From Coemansia sp. RSA 1804 (taxonomy: Eukaryota; Kickxellomycota; Kickxellomycetes; Kickxellales; Kickxellaceae), in the NCBI GenBank assembly GCA_027578815.1, contig JANBTH010000272.1:1-22618 (forward strand): a stretch of DNA of 22,618 nucleotides. The letters run 5' to 3'. Below the pieces are notes generated by a model that worked only from the letters and a program-made list of their open reading frames with translations, made no database searches and was not told the origin of the DNA. The translations under genes were made by a program, and so were the position numbers. Below are positions 10,601 through 21,533 of this stretch, in pieces; the first letter of the stretch is position 1; every line of letters begins with the position of its first letter.

Positions 10601-10789
10601 ATGTCGAAGCAAATGAAAAGATATGAATTCACAGATTGCTGTATTTGCGGGACTTTGGAGGGTAGCATTGGACAGACTAAAAAAAAAAGAAAGCTACATC
10701 CAAAGAAAGCTGTTCATTACATCTGTGGAAAGCGGATAGTAACAGCACGGGCACACACATCTCCCGCATGCGATGCGTGTTTGGTTTAA
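10601..10789 (+). CDS. Doubtful small cysteine-rich ORF, 62 residues
   Basis: An ATG-started frame convergent with eIF6, whose stop codon lies 7 nt beyond its own. The product is basic (a KKKRK stretch) and has cysteines grouped as CCIC, a single YICGKR, and CDAC near the C-terminus. The outer pairs are spaced as C-x-x-C or close to it, which would suit one zinc site, but I recognise no family. It lies where the eIF6 3' UTR is expected, has no visible promoter and could be a chance frame. Listed because of the cysteine pattern, with low confidence. Confidence 0.15.
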   Translation: MSKQMKRYEFTDCCICGTLEGSIGQTKKKRKLHPKKAVHYICGKRIVTARAHTSPACDACLV

Positions 10790-10796
10790 CGCAGGC

Positions 10797-11564
10797 TCAG
10801 CTAAAGTCGTCAATCAGGGATTCGCGCATCTTGCGTATGTCGTGTTCCTCGCCTTTGTTGTCTCTTACAATGGCAGAAGGCTCTGAGTCGTGGAGCTTGA
10901 AGATGCTCTCAATGACGCTTAGCTCGGTGGAGGTGGTATCAAGGCCGGCAAAGGCAGACCAATCATTTACAACCAGACCGCCGCCAATGACGTCTGAACC
11001 ACGATTGATTGTGCCAGCAACCAGAGGAACCTGGAGCAGGCTGGAAAGCTCGTCCTGATCCTGTACGCTTGTGCGTGGATGAACAAGCCCGCCTTGGTTG
11101 GAGATTGCACAGTACGATCCGACAAGTACGTTGTCAGCAATTGTCTGGCGGAAAACCTCAACGCCCAGAACATCAGCAATGATCTCCTCTGTTTCACGGT
11201 CCAGATCTGGATGCACAAGAGCGACGTAGTCGTTGCATGCAATGACGTTGCCTAGCGCACTCAGACGCTCCTCGACACGCTGGATGGCAACGCTGTCAGG
11301 AAGCGAGTTCCTCAGATGCTGCAGCTCCTGGTCTGTTGTTGTGCTAGGCACCAGCAGTCCACGGCGATTTCCCGCCGTAAGACGGCCGATAATCCGTGTT
11401 CCGGCAATTGACGCATGGACAACTGGAATTACATCGCCCAGCTCGCTCTCAAAAACACTGTAAAAGTTCTCAGAGCCGCCAATTGCAACAAGGCAGTATG
11501 AGTTTGTGAGCTTGGAGAACACTCCGATTTCGTTGCTGTTCTCGAACTGTGCACGCACGGACAT
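10797..11564 (-). CDS. TIF6: Eukaryotic translation initiation factor 6 (eIF6/Tif6), ribosome anti-association factor
   Basis: 255 residues in one exon, close to the usual 245. Seen: near-identity to the conserved eIF6 pentein fold from the N-terminus (RAQFENSNEIGVF, TNSYCLVAIGGSENFYS) through VVHASIAGTRIIGRL, GLLVP, TTDQELQHLRNSLPD, RVEERLSALGN, CNDYVALVHPDLDRETEE and NQGGLVHPRTS to ELSSLLQVPLVAGT and GLDTTSTELSV. eIF6 binds the 60S subunit through uL14 in the nucleolus, is needed for 60S maturation, blocks 40S joining and is released by SBDS and EFL1. The double Ser after DQDEL corresponds to the CK1 phosphorylation position described for the family. The C-terminal tail (RDNKGEEHDIRKMRESLIDD) differs from human but keeps the terminal ESLID-like motif. 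It lies head to head with the giant gene across 1.5 kb. Confidence 0.98.
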   Translation of the reverse strand: MSVRAQFENSNEIGVFSKLTNSYCLVAIGGSENFYSVFESELGDVIPVVHASIAGTRIIGRLTAGNRRGLLVPSTTTDQELQHLRNSLPDSVAIQRVEERLSALGNVIACNDYVALVHPDLDRETEEIIADVLGVEVFRQTIADNVLVGSYCAISNQGGLVHPRTSVQDQDELSSLLQVPLVAGTINRGSDVIGGGLVVNDWSAFAGLDTTSTELSVIESIFKLHDSEPSAIVRDNKGEEHDIRKMRESLIDDFS

Positions 11565-13105
11565 TCTTGCTGTTTGCTGTCTTGAATGTAGAGTACGTTC
11601 TTTAAAAGGTAACTGCTGGTACAGAGATTAAAGAAAGAAAATGTACTGCGATTAAAGGAAAGAGAGAAAGAAAAGAACAATATACAAAGTAGTAGGAAGA
11701 ACGCTTTCTGGCTTTGCCCTGGCAGTGAGTGGAGTTTTCAAAAGTCAGAAACTGAAGAAGAAAAAAAATTGTGCTGATATACACTGATCTGATCTGGATG
11801 CACTCACTAATCTAAAGTAAGGGTCGTGGGTGGGGAGTATTTTCTTAAAGTATGAGAGGAGAAAATAAAGCCGGGAAAAATGAGCTGAATATTTTAAATG
11901 AAGACCGGCTGCAACGGAGTAAAAGCAGGGCTGTTGTCGCTTTTTATATACCAACATAGAAGAGGCTCTCTATAGATATTATTTCCTTGTATTTTGTTGG
12001 GCTAGGAAAAGGTGGAAAGGAGTGGAAAAAGCAGTGCTGCGGCCACCGCTGGCTGGGCAAAGGGCTCGAGATTTGGGTTGCATCTGTCAAGGTTTAGACT
12101 GCTGCGGCATAGTGAAGGGAAAGGTAGAGGTTTCCTTTTAGATCCATATCCAAGCAAAGGGCAAACAAGAAAAGTGCCTAGTTCCAATGGAACCGCAAAA
12201 TGAGAAACAATCTTCTCACAGCTGAACATAGGCTGTGTAATAAAAGGGAAAATATTAGAGTTGGAGGCATTAAGCAAATCATCGCAGAGCTCGTTCATTT
12301 TTCAGGAGACATATGCATAAATGTTTTTACAGTGATCTGAGGGGCTTGAAATCACCAAGCGCTACAATGTTGCGTAAAAATTAAGCAGATCTTCTGAAAT
12401 GAAATATAGTGCTGTCGAACTTCTCTGGAAGTAACGTCTCTTTGCAGTTTTCTCAGCTTTGCCTTTGCACTCTATCTTTCTTTCATACTACTTTTTACAT
12501 TTTGGTTGTTCAGGTAAGAAGCACAAGAACAGTTTCTGCCGAACGGCTGGAGAGGACAGCCAGCTAGTTGTAGTCTATCAGGGGGATATAAAAGTTCTAC
12601 TGCGTGATACTGAAATCTCGGTCCCTGCGGTTCCGATAATGGCGCTGTGGATGGCAAACAAAGAAACTAAAAGCAAAGAAATAAACAAAATGAAATAAAG
12701 CTCAGCAAAGCAACAAGTCCAACCGCCTTTATGCTTTACAAGCTCCGATTCCACAGCAAAGGAAGTGAAGAAAAGGATCTTTCACGACAAAAAGAAAAAA
12801 TAAAACCAGGGCTGCCCACAAGGACATCTTTGCTTTTTTGTTTCTCTTCCTTGGAGGCTTTTGCTGGTAGCACTATTTCTTGTTTATTTATTTATTTTTC
12901 CCATTGGCAGAATTGCTGTGTTGTGTAGACTTGTAACTATTTATCTTGTGTTTAGGCAGCGTCACCAGCAACCAACGTGGTCCGTCCGCCTACACCTACC
13001 TATTCGCTGTACCACAGAACCAGGAGGTTTTGGTCTGGACGCAGCAACAGCAGCAGAACCCTTTTCATTATATCTTATTTGCATCCGGCCTGTCGTTGAA
13101 ACACA
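11565..13105. promoter_or_regulatory. Divergent promoter region between eIF6 and the giant gene
   Basis: No convincing gene lies here. At about 11620-11880 the plus strand is purine-rich, giving eIF6 a CT-rich leader on its sense strand. At about 12440-12500 and 12830-12900 the plus strand is pyrimidine-rich, as expected for the leader of the plus-strand gene. The two leaders thus show mirror-image composition with a boundary near 12000-12400. TATATA-type sequences occur near 11945 and 12585, but I cannot assign a TATA box. Confidence 0.5.
12514..12955 (+). other. Candidate 5'-leader intron of the giant gene (442 nt)
   Basis: The donor TTCAG|GTAAGAAG is strong. The acceptor CTTGTGTTTAG|GCAGCG follows a T-rich tract, with GTAAC at 12932-12936 as a plausible branch site. 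An in-frame TGA at 13097-13099 lies just upstream of the ATG at 13106, so this intron would be in the untranslated leader. It contains TATTTATTTATTTTT near 12884-12898. Only RNA data could confirm it. Confidence 0.5.
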
Positions 13106-16100
13106 ATGAGCCAGAGCGACTGGGAGACAGACTCTGACTACCGCCATTTCAACCCTGGCATGTATGCCATGCGGCAGCTTGGACGCAGCGTGTCCAGGAG
13201 CACAAAGCGACTGCTGAAACCGTCACGTACCAAGCGCAACGCAGAGGCCGAGGCTCCCGATGGCCAGGAAGCCCAGGAGGCTCTTGATGGCGAGACTTCT
13301 GCAGGCAGAGGAACAAGCAGTGCGGCTGGAAATGGGTATGTTGCTTTCGACTTTGACAACGACAACAGCAGAAGGGCCACGGCCGCCACTACTGACAGCG
13401 CAGAGGCGCCTCCATTCCGGCGCGGACCGCCGCAGCCATCGGGAATCCACCGCAGATCTGTCAGCTTTGACAACCTAGTTGCGCTCCCTGACTCTATTCC
13501 CAGACGCAGCACAGAGCCAGCGCATAGCACAGAAAAGTCACCCAGCACAGAGATTGCTCCGCACACAGTTGGGCTGCCAGAATCGTCTACATGGAACAGC
13601 GGCCACACCGTGACAAAGGCAGCAGCAATGACAGCGTTGGGTCAGCGCGCCTCATCGCAGCGACCAGACTACGTGTATGATGCCACGCGCCGCAAATGGG
13701 TGCCAGAGTTTGCCTACAGTCCGCACCGGCCTCAGCGAGTTAGCACAAGCGGCGACGGCACAAGAATATCGCTTTCTGCGCGTCCGCCGTCAGCGTACTG
13801 GCCCACAGACGGTGTTGTGCAACAAGCCGCTCCGCATGCGGGTGGCAGTCGCCATCGGAAAGGCAGCGCCGCCAAGCGAACCCGCCATAACCGCGAAAGC
13901 TTTTCCGCGCCTTCTCATCTCGACGCAAGCACCCACTTCTCCGAGTCCCAAACAAGCGCTGTCAACGCCAGCGACCAGTTTCACGACCACCCGCGCATGT
14001 GGCGGAACGAGGAGACTCCCGGTGCCAATATCAATGGCAGCGATCCCAAGGAGCCTGAGTTGCTGGTGGCAGCAGCCGAGATATCTGCAGCCGCGGCAAA
14101 GGCCGACATAGCCTTTGCCAAACAGAACCGCCAGTCTTCGAATGGACAGGCACGTAATGCAGATCCCCAGGTGCTGCCGTCCATGCCTGTGTCATCTGGT
14201 CTGTTTCGCAAGCGAAGCGCACACAACCAGACACCAGCCTCGCGCGAGTCAAGCCAGCGTAAGCTTGGAAACTTTGCCCGCGTTATAGGCAACATCTCGC
14301 GACGTCTCAACCGTATCAGGTCCAACAGAAGCGCTTCGCAGCCAGCCACGCCTGCCGAGGTACGTCGCAGCATTCTCGAGTCTGCGCGGCAGAACATGCT
14401 TGACACTCCCGAGGAAAGCGGCCACGGGTTTTATCGCTTTGTTGTCAACCCAGCAGACCCGGTATCAGACGCAGATAGTGTGGAGCCAGACTCCCCCACT
14501 ATATCGCACCATCCGTCGTCTGCAAGGCCCAGCAGACACCAGCGCAGCACTTCATTTCCCTCCAACGGCGTGGGAAGCGCTAGACTTCCCTTTGAAGCAG
14601 GAGGAACCAGAGAGGCCGATAGAGCCTCTTATGCAGGCGCCAGCAATAGTGCTGCCAATGCTGCACCAGCAAACGCCATCAGCTATATGCACAATACCAC
14701 AGCAGTGAACATCAACGAGATCAACAGCCACAGCTCACATGCAGAATTTGTTCAGCTTGAAAGCATTGCTGTGTCGCAGGATGCAACCTTCTCTACTGTA
14801 CATATGGAATCGCTGCGTCCAGAAGCAATATTCCAGAGCAAGCTGACGCCCAGACGAGTCAGCAGCGACAGTGCCTGGCTGCGTCAAGCGCAAAGCCGTG
14901 CGGGGCCTCCGATGAATAACCAGGGCCACGATGGCTCGTTGTCTGCCGTGGTGCAGGCAAAGCTGGACTCCAAGTTCATTGACTCTGTGCATGTTTCCAC
15001 GCGTCTGAACAGCAACTCCAACACCAACTCATCGTACGGCACATTTGTCCGCTTCCACAACAGCGGCGAGCTGAATGGAATCTTCTCTACTGACCAGGAA
15101 GCGCATCCCATGGCCAGGGACAACGAGAGTATCCACCAGGCCCAGGCTTCGGATGCCAGTCTTCCAGAGCATCCGTCTGCTGAGAATATTTCGATCCAGC
15201 AGATTCGCCAGCAGAATGCGGCCGACAATATCAACAGCAATGATAGCGATGACGCTGCATATGCAGTTGGAAATAACAATGCCAATGCCCGTGTCGAAGT
15301 TGAGCACGAGTTTTCAAGGGCCCCAAGCCAGGCTGGGGCTGCTTTCGTCTCCGACAGGCGTGCTCGGAAACAGGAAAACATTAGACAGTTTGTGGAGGAG
15401 ATGCGTGCTGCGCGTGAGGACAGCGTAAAGCGCAAGCGCGATGCTGAGATGCGTCGCCAGATCTTCAATAACGACCAGGCAATGCTTGACGCATCGGTCT
15501 ATGTATACGAGCGCCAGCAGAAGAAGGTGGCCCAGGACAGACAGAGGATTGAGCAGATGCAGCAACTGCTGGAGGAAAGCCAGTTGGAATACCTCAAAGT
15601 CAAGCTCTCCGAAAGGATAAGGCAGCAGCAGTTGCAGAGCCAGCAGCAGCGCCAACAACTGGAGGCTCCACACGAGTCGGACACAGGCGTTGCAGGCAGC
15701 AGCAGCAACACTGTCGAATCGGAGAGTGGTGGTGGCAAATGCATGCCGCCTGTAGTGTTCCACAGAGGACAAGGCGGCCGTCTCAGACATCGCAGAAAGA
15801 GCGAAGGCTCAGGACAGCGCAATGCGGTGGTTAAGGAAAGCGGACGTAGACGAACAACCATGCTTGGCTTGTTCTGCGCTCCTAATGACGACGATGCCGC
15901 TTCTGCCGATACATTTGCCGACCCTCTTCCAACACGGCTGCCACGCAAAGGTACAGCAGGCACTTTGCCAAATAGTGGTCCGTTTGCTAACATGGCTCAA
16001 CTTCATAAGGATCTTCCGCCTCTGCCCATCGCTCGTCGCCACAACGGGGTTTTCCAAGCAAATGGTCCAGAGTCTGAGAACGATCATCCTACGGAGCTGG

Positions 16101-19100
16101 CGGTGTCTGACGAGCAAAGGATAAGCCCGCTGCGCAAAAGTCGTTCGTTTTCTCATTTTGGCAGCAGAGAGGAGGTGGTTGTGCCTACAGAGGATCCTTG
16201 GACTCGCCACAGCAATAACAATCCAGAGGCTGGGCTTCGTCCATCGTCAGACCAGATAGCTGGCTCCATGGTGCCTGATGCCAAAGATGGCGCCAAGGAG
16301 CGACGTGCATCACGTGCGGGTGTTCTGCTAGGAGTCCTAGGGCTGTTTAGCAGCAACTACGCCAGACGTAGAAGCAACGCCCAACATAGCGCTGTGTCTC
16401 AGGACGACCAGCAGCAGCAGCAGCAGCAACAGCAGCAACAGCACAACAATGCCAAGGGCGGTAATCGGCGCAAGATAGCTCTTCACCGAGGACAGCAGCA
16501 GCAGCAGCAGCGGCGTCGTCGCCACACGCTCGGTGGAGCTGAGGCTGATTCAAATGGCAACGAGGCTCGTTTGCCAGTGCTGTTGCCTGGAGAGTCAGAC
16601 ACCCACGCCCCAAATGTCCATGTGCGTATGCCAAAGGAGTCTCTCTCAAACGAGATATACGCTGGGTTTGTTCAAAGCGCCACCGACGATGCTCAGTCGT
16701 CGTCACGCCGACGCATGTATTCTCATATTCTGAATACTCTGCAAGGAACGGATGCTCAGCCTGTGGTGCTGGGGCCTGTGCCGCGCAATAACCGCAACTC
16801 CCAAAGCAAGGCCGATGTCATACAGAAAATGGGTGCAAGAGCAGAGGATGTCGATGCTAGTATTAAAGATGGTGCTGACGCACAGCTGCCGACGTCTGCA
16901 AACAACGGCGAGTCTGATGCTGACAGATGGCGGGATTCTGCAATTACTGGGATCCTTACCCAGGTCTCTGCTGGGACGTCGCAGATCCGCAAGTCTATGG
17001 GAGCCGAAGCAGCCTATGCTCCAGAGGAGCAAAACCCAGCCAACAACAGTGCACAGGAGGAGGCCAAGATCTCCGAGAGTGAAACCAGCAGCGGAGACGA
17101 CGACCCCTTGGCCAAGCAGAGGCAGTATAAGCATGTTGTGCGGTTTGAAGAGACTGCTGGTCTGAAGAAACGCACATCTAGTCTTGCTTTGGACACCATC
17201 ACTGCACGGACCGAAAGCGGCGAGCTGTACAAGCAGAAGGCAAAGCACAAGAAGAAGCCAATGGCGCGCACAACGCCCCACTCGTACAATGCATCGCAGG
17301 CTGTGAGCTTGGATGGATCGATTGCGGACATTGCCTCTGGAAACACCGAGGCCTACCGCTATAACCTTGTTGATCTCCCTGGACTGGAGGGTGTTGATAC
17401 GCCCTCCACAAACGATGCAATGATGTCGCCTGGCCCAAGCACTCCTCGGCATTTGCCTGCCAACGAGCGGCTTCGTCGTCTGGAATATGAGGTGTTCGGC
17501 AGCGGAAAGTCAGCACGGTCGGCTGGCTCGAGTCACGACTACGCACATGTTGGTCGCTCTACTAGCACTGCCGTTCCGTTTGATTCTCCAGTTAGTGACT
17601 CTGGCACTGGAAAAACACAGATCCTGGGCTTTGCCAAAGCCAATATCCGCGCAAATACTGATGCTGACTTCACCACTCGTTACAGACGTCCGTCGGCCCG
17701 TCCCGAGATCCGCGATGTGCGGGGGATTGCTTGGGACGATTCCAACCCAACCACCACTGCTGCCGAGTCGACTGAGCTATTTGCTGCTGGCGTGGGCTTA
17801 TTTGGAGGCATCGTTTCGCCTGCTGTGCCTTTAGTAGGGAAAAACAGATCTGCTCTGGGCAACAGAACGGCTGACACCCTGAATACGCTTAGCGGCTCGG
17901 CAAACCAAAAGCCTGCTGGTGGAACTTTGGATGGCGGCGACAGCGATGACGATGCGCCTTTGGCTGTTGGGACTTTTCCACCTAGATTTGCAACAGTCGC
18001 TACAGCAGATGGCCTGCACAAGAGCTTGGCCAAAGCCAACGATATGGTGGCTGCTGGCGATTCTTCGCAACAGCCGGTAGATCCAGCTCTCCTAGCGAGG
18101 CTTGTCCAGACGTCGCCTGATCCGCGGAACCTGATATACGACGCCAGCTCCCAGTTCGGCACCATGCGCTCTCCAAAGTCCGTAGGCTTTGCAGTTTCCG
18201 ACTCCAGCAGTGTTGGCGAATCGAATGAGGGACGTCGTGAGCTTCTCGTTGATATCGTTGCAAGGATCGCAAAGCACAATGTAAGTAATTGTCAGACAAA
18301 CAAGCAAAAAACATTCAGCAGCTTCTATGGCATTGTTCGGGGTTGAATGGCTGAAATCCATCTATCTACAGAACGTCCCTCCCCTCTTTTTCTTTCTATC
18401 CATGCAGCGTGATTGTTCTGGCTGTGAATATGGCGTTGTATGAATTGTAGTGAACGCGCGTTAGTGTTCATTGAATCTTCATTTTAATTTCTGGCAACCG
18501 CTATCTGTATGCTCTTTGTCGTTCTCTCTTTATTCTTGCATTTCCCATCACATGTGGGATGACTTGCGCTTATATGTTTCCTATTTGACTTGCTATGTTG
18601 GTATGTGCGTGCTTGCCTTGTTTGTCTGAAATAGAACAACAGAACCTCGTGCGCTATTGCTAATTCAATTATCATCTTTATTTACATCTATCTGCTTTCA
18701 ATAGGGCGGAATTGCCACACAGAAGCTGCAGTCGTCAGAAGACATGGCAAACAGCATCGAGATTCCAGTTGTTTCTAAAAGCCAGTCTGCGCCCTCTGCA
18801 ACACCATCGCCCAGAAATATGTCGGCGGGTAGTCACAATAGCAAACATATACGCGTGGGAGATGAGCTAATGGTGACTGCAAACAGCAGGGGCAGTCTTG
18901 GACTTTATGCCGCCTATGGCGATGGCCGCAGTCTACAGCGCGATTCTGATCATTTGGAAACGACTATAGACTCTGAAGCTGTTGCTCGTGAAAGCACCCA
19001 AGCCATCGAATTGTTTGCACCAACTGACGCAGCTACGGTAGCAGCAACAACAGCAGCAACAGCAGCAGCGGCAGCAGTTTCTGGTGCAAGCGGCAATGAT

Positions 19101-21533
19101 ATGGGCATTGTGCCATCGATGAAGCAAGCTGCTGAGGGTGCGACTGACAAAGGCGTTGCGCAGCATGAAGACTCTTCTCTTGCATTCCAGGAATACGTCG
19201 AACAGCAAAGGAAACTGCCAAGGGATCGCACAAGCCATGCGGGCATGGAACAGCTAAACTTCCGAGTCAGTCTCCTCGACCGTCCAATGCCAGAGCACAA
19301 CCGCAGATCCCGCTCTGTTTCCTTGCCAGCCCCACAGAGAACAGCTTCTGTCCTGGAGAATAAGGCATGGCAGCAGCGCAGACCGTCTACTCATCAACAA
19401 ATGGGCACAGCAGAGCAATCGTTCGATCATTATGCTCATCAGCGCACCAAGTCTTTCTACGAATCGTCTCCGCTGGTGCAAACATTGCTAAAGCCTGAGC
19501 TACCGCCGCTCACAGCTACGACACACTCTAAAAGCCAGGGCGCTGATGAGGAAATGGCAGATCGAGCTCTGTTTAGCCATCTTTTGGGCGACGGCGCAGC
19601 TCTCACACCATCTGACGCCCAAGTTGCACGCAGGCAATCGACTACGTCGTCGTTGGCTCCAACAGCACCACAGCTGTTTGATCCGATCCGAGATACTGGC
19701 GAAAATGGCGTGCCTGATTCTGTTCTACGAGCATATCTGGCTGGAGACATCACTGCAATTGAGCGCTTCTTTGAGCATATAATGAGGATCACAGCGCCTT
19801 CTTCCGTGTACGATGGCGAAGCATCGGAGGATGGCGACTGGACATACGGATTGGAGGGGCCTCCTTCTAAGGCTGCTGCTAAAGAAGATGCAGATACTGC
19901 TACAAAGGATGTGTTTAGCGTCTCACGCGAAGTTCCTGGAATGATTGACACAAGCGCCACAGCATCGAATGCCCTTACCTCGAGTCATAATCTGCAGCAG
20001 CAAGCGACTGCGCAGAACAGTGCCAGCCAGACACCCACTGAAACCAACCAAGGTCCAATAACTGCAACCAGTGACCGAAGCCTTGCTGCGACAAACGCCA
20101 TATCTGTTTCTCGAGAGCATGTAGGACCCGACACGAGCCACAGTGCAAATGTTTCACCAGACATGCGTGTCGATTCCAACTTGCCTTTGCCAGATTCAAA
20201 TTTGTCTAGCCCAGGTGCTGTTGTACTACAGGAACCCGTCTCCCAGCAAGAGGTGTTGTCTGTTCAACAATCTGAACATCCTTCTCTGTCCAAGGTAGAA
20301 AGAATAGCAATGACAGCGGCAGCAGCAACAGCAACAGACAAGCCTCAGCGCAAGATTGCAATTCCTAGGCCAAAACTTTCTAGAGCACTTAATAGCAGTG
20401 AGAGCGTTAGCGAGAGCACCCATGCGAAGGATGCCAGTACTAGCATAGTTGCGCAGTCTGTACTGAACGATGTAGCTGGGACACCAGAGGCCCATCCGTT
20501 GCAGTCGTGGGACGATTCTGAAAAGTTTGTCTCTTCAGAGTTTTCTGACAAACGTGCGGGAAGAGCCATAGATCCAGTTGTCGAGGTGTCTATACCTGAT
20601 GACATTCTTGTGTCGTATGCGGATAATGCAAAGTGCTTGAGTCCTGCACGCCTGCCTCTGCACAGCCGTGACCACCATGAACGTGACCAAGTTGGGTTGA
20701 GTCAGCGCAAACCAATTCCTGTAGATGGCACTAGATCGAAGAAACAGGAGAAGCAGCATCTGCTGACCCGTTTGCGTGTGCTGGAAGGAATGATACAAAA
20801 GTCTGCTATCGAGGAATCTCGGCTGCAGCCGCCTCCGGCTCTGCGTGAGGCGCAGATTGTCAAGGATATGGAGTCGCTGGCCTCGATATACTCGTCGAGC
20901 ATGGAGCTTGACTACGACAGAATAAACATGGAGCTGAGCAGGAGTGTGCGCAACAGCGCTAATAAGAAGCAAGGCGCCGCAGCAAATACAAATGGGGTTA
21001 CTCGTCCGTTGCCATTGCCAAACATGTATGCTGGTTCTCCGAAGGCTGGTTCCGAAGCCGAACAGCTGCCAGCACCACAGCCACGCTATATCAACGAGAA
21101 AGGCCAGCGCGCAGAGGTTCTAAAGAGACTGAGACGCAACTCCCATGCCCGCGCAAAATCACACTACAGAGCTAGTGTTTTGAACCGTCAAGCGTTTGTT
21201 TCGCCTGGCCAAAGCGCAGAGGATGTGCCCAACAAGGCGCTATACACAAAGAAGTGGCATGGAAAGCCAATGCCTATTGGCTCGACTTCTCGGACTGTGC
21301 AGTCTGGCAGAGCAAAGGATGCTGTGGCCATTCCTAATATATCGACTGTGACTGAGGGTTCCGATGCTACTTACTCGGCCAGATCAAGCGGTTCCATTAG
21401 AATCGAGATCGTGGAGGAGGGCTCGTTTGCGGGCGCGCATGGTAGCAGATCGGCTGGTGTGCGGTACCGCCAGCATGCTTTGCCGCTGCCAAGCACCGAC
21501 CGCTTTAGACGTACTGCGAAACTGCTGACGTAG
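13106..21533 (+). CDS. Giant, mostly disordered Ser/Gln/Asn-rich protein of unknown function, two exons
   Basis: Exon 1 13106-18280 and exon 2 18705-21533 give about 2667 residues. I do not recognise the family. Seen: an acidic-aromatic N-terminus (SDWETDSDYRHFNPGMY); many basic-Ser motifs (HRRSVSF, HQRSTSF, RKSRSFS, RSRSVSLP, HQRTKSF); a charged coiled coil at about residues 750-853, rich in Glu, Arg and Gln; Gln tracts at 1102-1112 and 1130-1135, the second followed by RRRR; a lysine cluster (KQKAKHKKK) near 1378; and in exon 2 an Ala/Thr-rich run, a possibly folded stretch (VLRAYLAGDITAIERFFEHI) and a short helical segment (KQHLLTRLRVLEGMIQK). No signal peptide or membrane segment is evident. 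A TGA 7 nt before the ATG, in frame, fixes the start. The composition suggests a phospho-regulated scaffold, which is inference. Two separate genes (1746 and 929 residues) remain possible if the intron is not real. Confidence 0.75.
15352..15663 (+). other. Predicted coiled coil in the giant protein
   Basis: About 100 residues (750-853) from RRARKQENIRQFVEEM through QQKKVAQDRQRIEQMQQLLEE to RQQQLQSQQQRQQLE. Charged residues alternate with Leu, Met and Val without Pro or Gly, in contrast with the disordered flanks. It probably mediates self-association or partner binding; heptad register was judged by eye only. Confidence 0.65.
16409..16510 (+). repeat. Two CAG/CAA polyglutamine tracts in the giant gene
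   Basis: The first tract (16409-16441) codes for 11 Gln after Asp-Asp, with CAA interruptions. The second (16493-16510) is six pure CAG codons and runs into four Arg. They code in frame and separate a Lys/Arg-rich patch, so the region combines polyQ with a possible nuclear localisation signal. Confidence 0.9.
18281..18704 (+). other. Intron of the giant gene (424 nt)
   Basis: The donor is CACAAT|GTAAGTAA (phase 0), near consensus. The acceptor is CTTTCAATAG|GGCGGA, with TGCTAAT about 41 nt before it as a likely branch site. The downstream frame opens exactly at this acceptor: the TAG of the acceptor is itself in frame, and 13 coding-like codons (GGIATQKLQSSED) precede the next ATG at 18744. 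A second acceptor-like site with a better pyrimidine tract ends at 18407. Confidence 0.75.

Noticed and set aside
12946..13137. Protein-like frame ending in the giant gene start (VPQNQEVLVW followed by Gln run)
   Set aside because: It has only a TTG at its head, overlaps the real ATG in another frame and stops 32 nt later. It lies in the leader; I could not tie it to any exon.
13138..18279. Numerous long reverse-strand frames within the giant gene (for example 16703-17452)
   Set aside because: They are shadows of a GC-biased coding strand; the plus-strand frame is continuous for 5.2 kb and explains them.
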